A stretch of DNA of 64,000 nt from Devosia beringensis (GTDB lineage Bacteria; Pseudomonadota; Alphaproteobacteria; Rhizobiales; Devosiaceae). The stretch is from positions 2,758,001 to 2,822,000 of the forward strand of contig NZ_CP045422.1 in assembly GCF_014926585.1 (NCBI RefSeq), written 5' to 3'. Made by a program: the position numbers and the translations under genes. Shown in pieces: positions 38,873 through 46,716 of the stretch. Numbering within the stretch: the first letter of the stretch is position 1; every line of letters begins with the position of its first letter. The notes below the pieces were generated by a model, which saw only the letters and a list, made by a program, of their open reading frames with translations, searched no databases and was not told the origin of the DNA.

Positions 38873-39112
38873 TCAGGCGTAGCGATCCAGCAGGGGGCGA
38901 GTGGGCGGTGCGGCAGCGGCCCGCGCAACAGCCTGGGGCGCGGCGAGGCTCCCGCCGAAGATGACGGCGCTGTCATCGGGCGAAACGATGGCTGCGGCGC
39001 CCTTGGGAGCAGCAGGATCGATGAACTTCTTGGCGTCCGAAACGTCATCGCAGTTGCGGCAGACAAAGCCGTTGACGGAGATCGGGCGGGGGTAGTCAGC
39101 ACTGATGGCCAC
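38873..39112 (-). CDS. Small conserved-looking hypothetical protein
   Basis: A 79-residue unknown. GTG at 39112 follows GAGGTG at a good distance, better than an upstream ATG at 39160. The N-terminal half has a C-R-N-C pair, which would suit metal or disulfide binding, then D-P-A-A-P-K-G-A-A and an Ala-rich C-terminal helix with a basic end. No signal peptide. I do not recognise a family. It lies alone between the ABC exporter and ohr. Confidence 0.6.
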   Translation of the reverse strand: MAISADYPRPISVNGFVCRNCDDVSDAKKFIDPAAPKGAAAIVSPDDSAVIFGGSLAAPQAVARAAAAPPTRPLLDRYA

Positions 39113-39217
39113 AAGACACCTCGCGAATACTTGCCTAGTGTATTCGCCGGCGTATCGCAAAGCGTTACAGCCGCCCGGTCAATGCCGGGTGGCTGCAATA
39201 TCATGGTTAACCAAGCG

Positions 39218-39652
39218 TTAAGCGACGGTCAGCTTGACGTCGACATTGCCGCGGGTGGCGTTGGAATAAGGGCAGACCGTGTGGGCCTTTTCGACGAGCG
39301 CAACAGCGGCAGCATGATCCATGCCGGGGATGGTCACCTTGAGTTCGACGGCGATATTGAAGCCGACGGCGCCCTCATTGGCGTTTTCGCCGAAGGAGAC
39401 GCTGGCATCGATGGTGGTTTCGTCAGGTACCTTGATCTTGTCGCCGCGGGCGACGGCCTTGATGGCGCCGAGGAAGCAGGCGGAATAGCCTACGGCAAAC
39501 AGCTGCTCGGGATTGGTGCCCGGACCGTCATTGCCGCCCATGGCCTTGGGGGTGTCGAGGGTCACCGAGAGACGATCGTCATCGGTCTTGCTGGTGCCGG
39601 TGCGGCCGCCGGTCGTGTGGGCGTGGGCGGTGTAGATTGCGGACTTGATCAT
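39218..39652 (-). CDS. ohr: Organic hydroperoxide resistance protein Ohr
   Basis: A 144-residue thiol peroxidase that reduces organic hydroperoxides. The two redox cysteines are at C59 (Y-S-A-C-F) and C127 (V-C-P-Y-S), with the catalytic Arg in G-G-R-T-G. The ATG at 39652 is preceded by GGAG; an upstream in-frame start has none. It is divergent from the MarR-type regulator ohrR, with two overlapping palindromes between them. Confidence 0.97.
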   Translation of the reverse strand: MIKSAIYTAHAHTTGGRTGTSKTDDDRLSVTLDTPKAMGGNDGPGTNPEQLFAVGYSACFLGAIKAVARGDKIKVPDETTIDASVSFGENANEGAVGFNIAVELKVTIPGMDHAAAVALVEKAHTVCPYSNATRGNVDVKLTVA

Positions 39653-39698
39653 GGCAGAACTCCTTGGGTCGGCGTTTGATGACGCATTCAGTAGTGCA

Positions 39699-39717
39699 CA
39701 ATTCAATTGCGCGCAAT
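39699..39717. promoter_or_regulatory. Overlapping palindromes between ohr and ohrR, probable OhrR operator
   Basis: CAATT-C-AATTG (39699-39709) overlaps the perfect palindrome ATTGCGCGCAAT (39706-39717). OhrR sites in other bacteria are AT-rich inverted repeats of the ACAATT/AATTGT kind, so this is a strong candidate for the shared operator. It lies about 47 bases from the ohr start and 57 from the ohrR start. Confidence 0.65.
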
Positions 39718-39774
39718 AGAAAAATCTGCGATAGATTTGAACGACAAGCCTTGGACAATCACGGTGACGATATG

Positions 39775-40221
39775 ATGGCTCAGGACGATCCCCTTAAACT
39801 GGACTCCATGCTGTGCTTTGCCGTCTATGCGGCCGGGCACGCCTTTACCCGGTTCTACAAACCCCGCCTCGATGCCCTGGGCCTCACCTATCCGCAGTAC
39901 CTGGTGTTCCTGGTGCTCTGGGAAGAAGATGATCTCACGGTCAAGGGGCTGGGGGACAAGTTGTTCCTCGATTCCGGCACGATCACGCCGCTGATCAAGC
40001 GGCTGGAAGCCCGCGGCCTGGTGCGGCGTGAGCGCGACACGGTCGATGAACGCCAGGTGCGGATCGTGCTGACCGAGGCGGGCAGGGCGCTGCGGGCGCA
40101 GGCGCTGGCGATTCCGCTGGCGGTGGGCACGGCGCTGGGCGGGGATGTCGCGGCGGGCGCGGCGATGCGCGAGGGGCTCCAAGAGTTGCGCGAACGGCTG
40201 GATGCCGCACTGGCTCTGTAG
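39775..40221 (+). CDS. ohrR: MarR-family organic-hydroperoxide sensor OhrR
   Basis: A 148-residue MarR-type repressor. The sensing cysteine is C14 in M-L-C-F-A-V-Y, and it is the only cysteine, which makes this a one-Cys OhrR (like that of B. subtilis). The winged helix has L-G-D-K-L-F-L-D-S-G-T-I-T-P-L-I-K and D-E-R-Q-V-R-I-V-L-T. ATG 39775 was chosen because GGTGA is seven bases upstream; the adjacent ATG at 39772 is equally in frame. It should repress ohr until oxidised. Confidence 0.93.
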   Translation: MAQDDPLKLDSMLCFAVYAAGHAFTRFYKPRLDALGLTYPQYLVFLVLWEEDDLTVKGLGDKLFLDSGTITPLIKRLEARGLVRRERDTVDERQVRIVLTEAGRALRAQALAIPLAVGTALGGDVAAGAAMREGLQELRERLDAALAL

Positions 40222-40938
40222 CTATTGCAGGCCCACCGGATCGACCACGCCGCCGGTGCAACCACCGTCAGTGGGACGCGCGTCGAGCAGGCGGTCGGCA
40301 AAACTGTCGGGACCGTCGATATCGCCGGTGAGGCCGATGGTGAGTTCATTGATCAGGCGGCGATTGCCGTCGTCGATGCAGGATAGTCGCACGCGCTCGC
40401 CGGCGCCGGGGCCAAAGGATGTATCGAAGGCGTCGCGAATATCGGTCTGCGTCAAGGACTGGCCGACAGCACCGGCGAAGAGGGTCGCTACGGCGCTGGC
40501 ATTGATCGCCTCGAGCATGGACAGGGAATCGGCGAAATAGGCTTCGGCGTCGCCGTCATAGCAGGTGCCGTGCTTGATCCATTCATGGCGTTCCAGACCG
40601 GATTGGGTGCCGGGCATGGCCTCGGCCAGGGCTTGGGTCAGATCGGCTGACAGGTCCGGAGCCGGCAGGTCCTGCCAGTCGCCTGCCTCGTCGGCGCGCA
40701 CCGTTTCTGCATCGACACCGCAATAGTCGCGCGAGCGCGGCTGCGGCCAGAGGCCGTGCAGGGCGAAATTGCTGGCGTCGAAGCGCTCGGCGGTCTGGCT
40801 TGCGCATTCCGGCCGGTCGGGCCGGGTTTCGCAGAAGGCGGGCTGCCAGCTGATCGCCAGGACATATTGCGTGCGCTCCTGGGCCTGGGCTGGCGAACAG
40901 AACGTGGTCAGCAGCAACACGGTAGCGGCAAGACGCAT
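40222..40938 (-). CDS. Ribonuclease T2 family protein, secreted
   Basis: A 238-residue RNase T2 enzyme that cuts single-stranded RNA via 2',3'-cyclic phosphates. A Sec signal peptide covers res. 1-20 (ending A-Q-A-Q). Both active-site blocks are intact: H61 in F-A-L-H-G-L-W-P-Q and H118-E119 with H123 in H-E-W-I-K-H-G-T-C. Several Cys suggest disulfides in the periplasm. GGAGGA precedes ATG 40938, which lies 50 bases after the cpdB stop on the same strand, so the two form an operon. Confidence 0.94.
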   Translation of the reverse strand: MRLAATVLLLTTFCSPAQAQERTQYVLAISWQPAFCETRPDRPECASQTAERFDASNFALHGLWPQPRSRDYCGVDAETVRADEAGDWQDLPAPDLSADLTQALAEAMPGTQSGLERHEWIKHGTCYDGDAEAYFADSLSMLEAINASAVATLFAGAVGQSLTQTDIRDAFDTSFGPGAGERVRLSCIDDGNRRLINELTIGLTGDIDGPDSFADRLLDARPTDGGCTGGVVDPVGLQ

Positions 40939-40988
40939 TTTCAATTCCTCCGCGAAGAAAGCGGGGCGGCCGTGGCCGCCCCTTGTGA

Positions 40989-42965
40989 TCAAAGCGTGAT
41001 GCGATAGAGGCCGAAGCCGTCGGCATTGGTGTCGCCGGTGGCCTCGATCTTGATCGCCGTCACGTCATCGAGATGGTCAGCCGCCTTGGGGCCGGTGGCG
41101 AACAGCACGGTGGTGTCGCCAATGGGAGCGAGCGACCAGTTGCTGTCGGCCTTGGGGTCGATGGTGCCCTGCTCGATGATGTAGCGCACGATCAGGTCGC
41201 GATTGGTATCGGGGCCCTTGAAGACGATGACGCTGGAATCGATGCCGGGGAAGGTGCCGCCGCCGCCCGCGCGATAGTTGTTGGTGGCCACGACGAACTT
41301 TGCCGCCGGATCGATCGGCGCGCCATCAACCATGAGGTCGATGATGCGGTTGGCATCGGGGTTGAGCACTTCCTTGCCGTCCGACGAGTATTTCGACGGC
41401 TGGGTGAGGTCGATCTGGTAGGTGACGCCGTCGATGACGTCGTAGTTGTAGGACGGGAAGTCCGGGTTGATCAGCTCGGCATCGGTAGCGCCGGCTTCGA
41501 TCTGGTTGAAGATGCCGGCCGAGCGTTCGAGCCAGTTCTTCACGTCAGCGCCGGTGATGACCACGGCCTGGATGGTATTGGGATAAAGGTAGAGGTCGGC
41601 GACGTTCTTGATGGCCACAGGGCCGACGGGCACGTCGGTATAGTATTCCGGGCCGCCACGGCCACCGGCCTTGAACGGGGCGGCAGCTGACAGGATCGGC
41701 AGGCCTTCCCACTCGGTGCCGGCCATCATCTGGGCAATGTACCAGGTCTGGGCCTGGCTGACGATCTGCACGGATGGATCATCGGCGACCAGAGCGAAGT
41801 AGGAGTAGAGCGGCGCGGCGGTTTCGCCGACGGCGCGGCGGATATAGTCGAGGGTTTCGTCGTGCTCGGTCTGGGCGGCGGCGATGACCTCGGCCTCGTC
41901 CTCGACCAGCGGATTGACCTTGCCCTCGACGCGTTCGGCGATCGGCCGAGCCTCGGAAGTATGGCTGGCAATGGTCCACTTGCCATCGGCATCCTGCTCG
42001 AGCAGCAGGTCGATCAGACCCATATGGCTGCCCCAGAACCCGGCCATGACGGCAGGCTTGCCATTGAGGGTGCCGGCGGCGACGTCCGCGCCCTCGACGC
42101 CTTCATAGTCGGGGCCGGGGAAGACGAGATGCTGGTGGCCGGTGAGGACCACGTCGATACCCTCGACGGCAGCCAGTTGAAGCGAGGCGTTTTCGGCGCC
42201 AGCAGTCTGGTCCGCGGCAATGCCGGAATGCGACAGCGCGACAATGATGTCGGCGCCTTCTTCACGCATGCGGGGCACATAGGCCTCTGCCGTTTCGACG
42301 ATGTCGCGGGTATTGACCTTACCGGTCAGGTGGGTGGCGTCCCAGGTCATGATCTGGGGCGGCAGGAAGCCGATCAGGCCGACCTTGATGGTGCGCGTGG
42401 TGCCCGAGCCGTCGACCAGCTCCTTTTCGACGATCAGATAGGGCTTGATATAGGTAGCGTCTGCCAGCGGCTCGGCTGCCAGCTCGCCGCGCACCAGATT
42501 GGCCGAAACGAAGGGGAACTCGGCGCCGGCCAGGGCCTGATCGAGGAATTCGAGGCCGTAATTGAACTCGTGATTGCCCAGGGTGGCGGCGTCATAGCCC
42601 AAAGTGTTCATGGCGGCGATAATGGGGTGCACATTGCCGTCGAGGCCCTTTTCATAGGCCATGTAGTCACCCATGGGATTGCCCTGGATGATGTCGCCAT
42701 TGTCGACCAGCATGGAATTGCCGGCCTCGGCGCGAATCTCTTCGATGATCGCGGCGGTGCGGGCCAGGCCCATCGTGTCGTTGGGGGCATCGGCATAATA
42801 GTCATAGGCGAAGACCGCGACGTGCAGATCGGTGGTCTCGAGGATGCGCAGATGGGCCTGGTTGGACTGGGCCATGGCGGCGAAGGGGTGCATGGCGGCC
42901 ATGGCTCCGAGGCTGGCCGAACCGGCGAGGAAAGTGCGCCGCGATAGCTTGGGCAGGAAATTCAT
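40989..42965 (-). CDS. cpdB: 2',3'-cyclic-nucleotide 2'-phosphodiesterase / 3'-nucleotidase, Tat-exported
   Basis: A 658-residue periplasmic enzyme that opens 2',3'-cyclic nucleotides and removes the 3' phosphate. A twin-arginine signal (S-R-R-T-F-L-A-G, Arg9-Arg10) ends near A-M-A-Q. The metallophosphatase domain (about 38-300) shows [22 protein letters not shown] and G-H-Q-H; the 5'-nucleotidase C-terminal domain covers about 370-550. It is upstream of the RNase T2 gene, whose products are its substrates, so together they can turn external RNA into nucleosides and phosphate. Confidence 0.95.
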   Translation of the reverse strand: MNFLPKLSRRTFLAGSASLGAMAAMHPFAAMAQSNQAHLRILETTDLHVAVFAYDYYADAPNDTMGLARTAAIIEEIRAEAGNSMLVDNGDIIQGNPMGDYMAYEKGLDGNVHPIIAAMNTLGYDAATLGNHEFNYGLEFLDQALAGAEFPFVSANLVRGELAAEPLADATYIKPYLIVEKELVDGSGTTRTIKVGLIGFLPPQIMTWDATHLTGKVNTRDIVETAEAYVPRMREEGADIIVALSHSGIAADQTAGAENASLQLAAVEGIDVVLTGHQHLVFPGPDYEGVEGADVAAGTLNGKPAVMAGFWGSHMGLIDLLLEQDADGKWTIASHTSEARPIAERVEGKVNPLVEDEAEVIAAAQTEHDETLDYIRRAVGETAAPLYSYFALVADDPSVQIVSQAQTWYIAQMMAGTEWEGLPILSAAAPFKAGGRGGPEYYTDVPVGPVAIKNVADLYLYPNTIQAVVITGADVKNWLERSAGIFNQIEAGATDAELINPDFPSYNYDVIDGVTYQIDLTQPSKYSSDGKEVLNPDANRIIDLMVDGAPIDPAAKFVVATNNYRAGGGGTFPGIDSSVIVFKGPDTNRDLIVRYIIEQGTIDPKADSNWSLAPIGDTTVLFATGPKAADHLDDVTAIKIEATGDTNADGFGLYRITL

Positions 42966-43212
42966 TGGTCGTCTCCCTGAAACTGCAATGCATGAAGGGG
43001 GTGTCAGGGGGCTAGTGCTCCCAAACTGCCGAAGCGCAGTCCGGCCGGTGGCGCCCGCAGGGGCGCAGACATGCTCATGCCGTCAGGACGTGACGCGCGG
43101 ATGACGACGCGGAAAGAGGCTAGGAAGTTTTGATCGGCTGGTCAATTTGTGACAGTGGACATGCAACGGTGCCGCGCGGTCGCCGGACCGGACGGTTGAG
43201 CAAGTGAGCGAA

Positions 43213-43271
43213 CCCCGAGGCGGCTGCCGCCTCTAGTAAATATAAAAAATGAGACGATAGCCGCCTCGGGG
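43213..43271. repeat. Nested inverted repeat
   Basis: CCCCGAGGCGGC (43213-43224) is the reverse complement of 43260-43271. A third copy of the inner half, GCCGCCTC (43226-43233), can pair with the first arm to make a tight hairpin with a single T at its centre. The intervening sequence is AT-rich with a run of six A (T on the minus strand), unlike its surroundings. Confidence 0.7.
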
Positions 43272-43309
43272 CTTGCCATTCGAGCGTAGCTCTCATGGCC
43301 TTCTCGCCT

Positions 43310-43334
43310 AAAATCGCTCCACTGGAGCGATTTT
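43310..43334. repeat. Perfect palindrome with 12-bp arms
   Basis: AAAATCGCTCCA (43310-43321) and TGGAGCGATTTT (43323-43334) flank a single C. There are A/T runs at both ends, so it could act as a bidirectional terminator. Similar GGAGCGATTTT palindromes occur repeatedly in intergenic DNA of Rhizobiales, so it may be a dispersed REP-like element. Confidence 0.7.
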
Positions 43335-43607
43335 GCCTGCGGCCGGTTCGAAGTTTTTGGAACTGTTCGGCGGCACGGAGATCGCTCGCCCCCGCACGGC
43401 CGTCTCGGAACCTGTGGAAGAGGCAAAACCTCCACCCGGCCCACCCCACCACTGTTCGCCTGCAGGCCGCCCATGTGGGATGATGGGCATGAGTATGCGC
43501 GCGATTTTGCAGACGGGGATAAGTCGTGCCGTAACGGCCGCACGCGGAACTGTTTGCATCCGTGGCCCTTGTTGCTAGGAACATCAATCCACGGAGAAGT
43601 GAACACC

Positions 43608-44537
43608 ATGAAATGGCGCGGTCGGGAGCAGAGCTCGAATATTGAAGACCGGCGCAGCCAGGGCGGCAGCCGCATGGGTGGCAGTCCGTTTGGCAGCGGC
43701 GGGGGCTTTCGCATGCCCACGGGCGGCGGTGGCCGTGGCCGCGGCGGCATGGGTAGCCTGATCGGCATTGTCGTGGTGCTGGGCATTATCTGGTTCGTGA
43801 CGGGGCAAAACCCGATCGACATGTTGACGGGCGGCAGCAGCAGCACGTCGAGCAGCACCGCCAGCAGCTCATCAAGCCCGGTGCCGGCCAGCGCCGAAGA
43901 GGAGGATCTGGTCGACTTTGTCGGCGTGGTCGTCAAGGAAACCGAGGACATGTGGACCGAGGTCTTCGCGGCGCAGAACGAGGACTATCCCGAGCCACCG
44001 GTGGTGCTGTTTTCCGGGCAGACCGATACGATGTGCGGCATGGCCGATGCGGCGACCGGGCCGTTCTATTGCCCCGGCGATGCCAAGGTCTATATCGATC
44101 TGAGCTTTTACGAGGAACTGCGCCAGCAGTTCGGGGCGCCCGGCGATTTCGCCCAGGCCTATGTGCTGGCCCATGAAGTGGGTCACCACATCCAGAACAT
44201 TACCGGCGTGCTGCCCGACTTCAACGAGCGCCGTGCCAGCATGAGCCAGGAAGAGGCCAATGCCTATTCGGTGCGGGTCGAGCTGCAGGCGGACTGCTAT
44301 GCCGGCGTCTGGGCCAATTATGCCGGCCAGGAAGATCTGCTCGACGATGGCGATATCGAGGAGGCGCTGAACGCGGCCAACCAGATCGGCGACGATACGC
44401 TGCAGAAGCGGATGCAGGGCTTTGCCGTGCCCAAGACGTTCAACCATGGCACCTCGGCGCAGCGCAAGGCCTGGTTCGAGCGGGGCTATACCTCCGGCAA
44501 TCCGGCCGATTGCGACACGTTTTCGGGCGATGTCTAG
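43608..44537 (+). CDS. Neutral zinc metallopeptidase, YpfJ family
   Basis: A 309-residue protein of the YpfJ (PF04228) family. A glycine/arginine-rich cytoplasmic N-terminus is followed by one membrane helix (about 49-65), a Ser/Thr-rich linker and the periplasmic peptidase domain with zinc motif H-E-V-G-H-H near residue 185. Downstream are the conserved E-L-Q-A-D-C-Y-A-G-V-W and F-N-H-G-T-S-A-Q-R segments. GGAG precedes ATG 43608. The target protein is unknown. Confidence 0.94.
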   Translation: MKWRGREQSSNIEDRRSQGGSRMGGSPFGSGGGFRMPTGGGGRGRGGMGSLIGIVVVLGIIWFVTGQNPIDMLTGGSSSTSSSTASSSSSPVPASAEEEDLVDFVGVVVKETEDMWTEVFAAQNEDYPEPPVVLFSGQTDTMCGMADAATGPFYCPGDAKVYIDLSFYEELRQQFGAPGDFAQAYVLAHEVGHHIQNITGVLPDFNERRASMSQEEANAYSVRVELQADCYAGVWANYAGQEDLLDDGDIEEALNAANQIGDDTLQKRMQGFAVPKTFNHGTSAQRKAWFERGYTSGNPADCDTFSGDV

Positions 44538-44547
44538 ACGTTGACAG

Positions 44548-44575
44548 CGGCCGCTGGGGCAGGCTCCAGCGGCCG
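44548..44575 (+). terminator. Hairpin after the metallopeptidase gene
   Basis: CGGCCGCTGG (44548-44557) and CCAGCGGCCG (44566-44575) are perfect inverted arms with an 8-base loop, ten bases after the stop. Only a weak T-tract (GCATTTG) follows, so it may be a transcript-end stabilising structure rather than an efficient terminator. Confidence 0.5.
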
Positions 44576-44630
44576 GCATTTGAACGGATCGGTGGCCTGC
44601 GGCGTTGCGTGAGCAACCACAGGAGTATCC

Positions 44631-45143
44631 ATGTCCGGCAATCTGGCCCATCTGTCGCTTGAATTTTTTACCGATGACGGACGCTTTGCCAATAGCCGGC
44701 AACCCGTGGTGATCTACAGGCTGGCGCTTGCCTCGGATGCTGCCTCGGCCGAGGCGATGGAACAGCTGTTCGACGCCAATGGCTGGCCCAGCCAGTGGCG
44801 CTCGGGCGTGCATGACTTCCATCATTATCATTCTACCGCCCATGAGGCGCTGGGGATTGCGCGCGGTTCTGCGCGGCTGATGCTGGGCGGACCGGCGGGA
44901 CGCGAATTTGCCGTGAGCGCGGGCGATGTGGTGGTGCTGCCGGCGGGAACGGCGCATCGGCGCCTGTCGGCCAGCGATGATTTCCTCGTGGTCGGTGCCT
45001 ATCCGCCCGGGCAGGACTGGGACCTGCTGCGGGGAGAGGCCGGCGAACGCCCGGCCGCCGACGAGCGCATTGCCGCGGTACCGCTGCCGGTGACGGACCC
45101 GGTTGGCGGGGCCGGCGGCGCCGTGCTGGAAAAATGGGCGTGA
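44631..45143 (+). CDS. Cupin-domain protein (YjlB-like)
   Basis: A 170-residue single cupin. It has H-D-F-H-H-Y-H-S-T-A-H-E near residue 62, matching cupin motif 1 with several His ligands, and P-A-G-T-A-H-R-R-L-S as motif 2. This pattern is like B. subtilis YjlB, whose function is unproven. A-G-G-A-G just before the ATG makes the start firm. It probably binds a metal and a small acidic or sugar-like ligand. Confidence 0.85.
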   Translation: MSGNLAHLSLEFFTDDGRFANSRQPVVIYRLALASDAASAEAMEQLFDANGWPSQWRSGVHDFHHYHSTAHEALGIARGSARLMLGGPAGREFAVSAGDVVVLPAGTAHRRLSASDDFLVVGAYPPGQDWDLLRGEAGERPAADERIAAVPLPVTDPVGGAGGAVLEKWA

Positions 45144-45190
45144 GCACAAGCCGGGCCATGGGTGGACAAGCAGGACGCGGCGGGCGATAG

Positions 45191-45213
45191 CGCTGGGTGA
45201 GATTGTCCCAGCG
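45191..45213 (+). repeat. Inverted repeat just before the glycosyltransferase start
   Basis: CGCTGGG (45191-45197) and CCCAGCG (45207-45213) form a perfect 7-bp stem with a 9-base loop, ending 12 bases before the start codon. Such a hairpin could affect ribosome access or be an operator. There is no T-run. Confidence 0.5.
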
Positions 45214-45225
45214 AGCCGCCTGTCC

Positions 45226-46686
45226 ATGATGCCGCACCTCCTGCATTTCACCTGGAAGACCACCGAGCTGCCGCGCGAGATGGCGGACTATTACGGCAAA
45301 TGGCAGAAGCTCCATCCGGGCTGGGAGATCAGGCTGTGGACCGACGAGAGTATGCGGGCATTCGTGGCAGAGGCCTATCCCGAGTTCCTCGCCATCTATG
45401 ACAGCTATCCCAAGATGATCCAGCGGGCGGACGCGTTCCGCTACCTGGTGCTGGGCAGGCTGGGCGGGATTTATGCCGATCTCGATGTCGAGCCCTTTGC
45501 GGCGATGACGCCTTTGCTCGAGCATGACGCGTTCCTGGGGATCGAGCCGCTCGAGCATATCTTTCCCGATCGCATCCATCAGGGCGTGCCGTTCCTGCTC
45601 ACCAATGCCTTCATGGGCTCGGTGCCGGGGCATCCGTTGTGGCAGGCGGTGATTGCAGCGCTGCCAAAACTGGTGGGGCAGGAGACGTTTTACGCCACCG
45701 GACCGTCGATGATCACGGCCATGGTGCTGCGTCTACCGCCGGCGCAGCGGCCGGTGCTGCTGCTGCCCGAGGTGTGGTCGCCGCTGCTGTCCAATGGCAA
45801 GCGCACGCGCAGCGATGCGGCGGCGCGGGACATGCTGAGCGCGGTGGGGCAGGTGCTCGATGCGGGTGCGGTGGGGCGGCTGGTGTCGCACAAGTGGATG
45901 ACCACCTGGGTGCCCTGGCATATGCGGGCCAATCAATGGGTCGAGGTGCTGCAGGTGCCCACGGTGATCAAGTGGTGGCTGCGGGCGCGGCGCCATCCGC
46001 AGCTGGCGGGCATGGTGATCCCCGATCCGATCACGCCCTATCTCGACCAGGCGCCAGAACCGCTGAGCGCGCATCCACGCGTGCATGTGGCAGTGCGGCT
46101 GGGGTTGGGTGAGCTGGACGAGCAACTGGCACAGGCGCTGGCGCGGCTGGATTATCCGGCCGAGCAGCTGAGCGTGGCCTATCATGCCGATGAGGCAGGG
46201 GCGGCGGGGCTCAATGCCATGCTGGCGGCGCGGCCCGATGATGCAGAGTTTGTGCTGGTGCTGGACGGGCGCGTGCGCGACCTGCCGAGCGATGCCCTGA
46301 TCCGCATGCTGGAGGCCCGGCGGCCGGTGGTGGCGGCCAGTTGCGTCGATGCTGAAGGGCATAATGCCGATGACGGGCTGTTCCGCTACCGGCATGGCGG
46401 CAGCTTCAAGGTGCTCTACAAGGATGGCGGGGCAACGGGTACGCTGCGCGGGGACCCGGCACACCGGGTCTATCTCACCGAGCAGAAGGTGTTCAGCCTG
46501 CTGCCGCTGGACGGGGTGGGGGAGAGCTTCGTGCTGATCCACCGCGACGTGCTGGCGGCGGGGGTGGGCTTTGCCGAGACGCCGTACAAGCTGCATAGCG
46601 GCGGCGAGGGCCTGGGCATCATGGCGCGGGATGCCGGCTTTGAGGTGGCGGGCCTGCCGCAGCTCGAAGTGGTGCGGGTGGAATAA
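45226..46686 (+). CDS. Two-domain glycosyltransferase: Och1-like (GT32) plus Anp1-like (GT62)
   Basis: A 486-residue protein without signal peptide. The N-terminal half (about 1-240) is a DXD-sugar-binding GT32 domain: R-A-D-A-F-R-Y, then I-Y-A-D-L-D with D85 and D87 as the metal-binding DxD. The C-terminal part (about 285-486) resembles the GT62 Anp1 family: V-L-V-L-D-G near the middle and the closing Y-K-L-H-S-G-G-E-G-L-G-I-M-A-R-D-A-G-F and G-L-P pattern. Both halves are hexosyl/mannosyl transferase types. The start is ATG 45226 or 45229, with a weak ribosome site. It is a single gene followed by a terminator; acceptor unknown. Confidence 0.8.
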   Translation: MMPHLLHFTWKTTELPREMADYYGKWQKLHPGWEIRLWTDESMRAFVAEAYPEFLAIYDSYPKMIQRADAFRYLVLGRLGGIYADLDVEPFAAMTPLLEHDAFLGIEPLEHIFPDRIHQGVPFLLTNAFMGSVPGHPLWQAVIAALPKLVGQETFYATGPSMITAMVLRLPPAQRPVLLLPEVWSPLLSNGKRTRSDAAARDMLSAVGQVLDAGAVGRLVSHKWMTTWVPWHMRANQWVEVLQVPTVIKWWLRARRHPQLAGMVIPDPITPYLDQAPEPLSAHPRVHVAVRLGLGELDEQLAQALARLDYPAEQLSVAYHADEAGAAGLNAMLAARPDDAEFVLVLDGRVRDLPSDALIRMLEARRPVVAASCVDAEGHNADDGLFRYRHGGSFKVLYKDGGATGTLRGDPAHRVYLTEQKVFSLLPLDGVGESFVLIHRDVLAAGVGFAETPYKLHSGGEGLGIMARDAGFEVAGLPQLEVVRVE

Positions 46687-46690
46687 AGAA

Positions 46691-46714
46691 AAGGCGCCTT
46701 GCGGCGCCTTTTTT
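46691..46714. terminator. Bidirectional terminator between the glycosyltransferase and carA
   Basis: AAGGCGCC (46691-46698) and GGCGCCTT (46703-46710) form a perfect stem around a TTGC loop. Six T follow on the plus strand, and an A-rich tract (AAGAAAA) precedes it and provides T on the minus strand. It serves both convergent genes. Confidence 0.9.
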
Positions 46715-46716
46715 CA

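Larger units (their letters stand above)
42966..43607. other. 642-base gene-free region with palindromic elements
   Basis: I find no gene with a plausible start and ribosome site here. Near 43.2-43.3 kb are two palindromic structures (listed separately), and the part next to 43,600 carries the metallopeptidase ribosome site. The bulk (43,335-43,560) is GC-rich and unstructured. It may be a decayed gene or an RNA, but nothing supports either. Confidence 0.5.

Noticed and set aside
43120..43951. Minus-strand frames in and around the palindromic region before the metallopeptidase gene
   Set aside because: They cross both palindromic elements and overlap the true metallopeptidase gene; none has a credible start.
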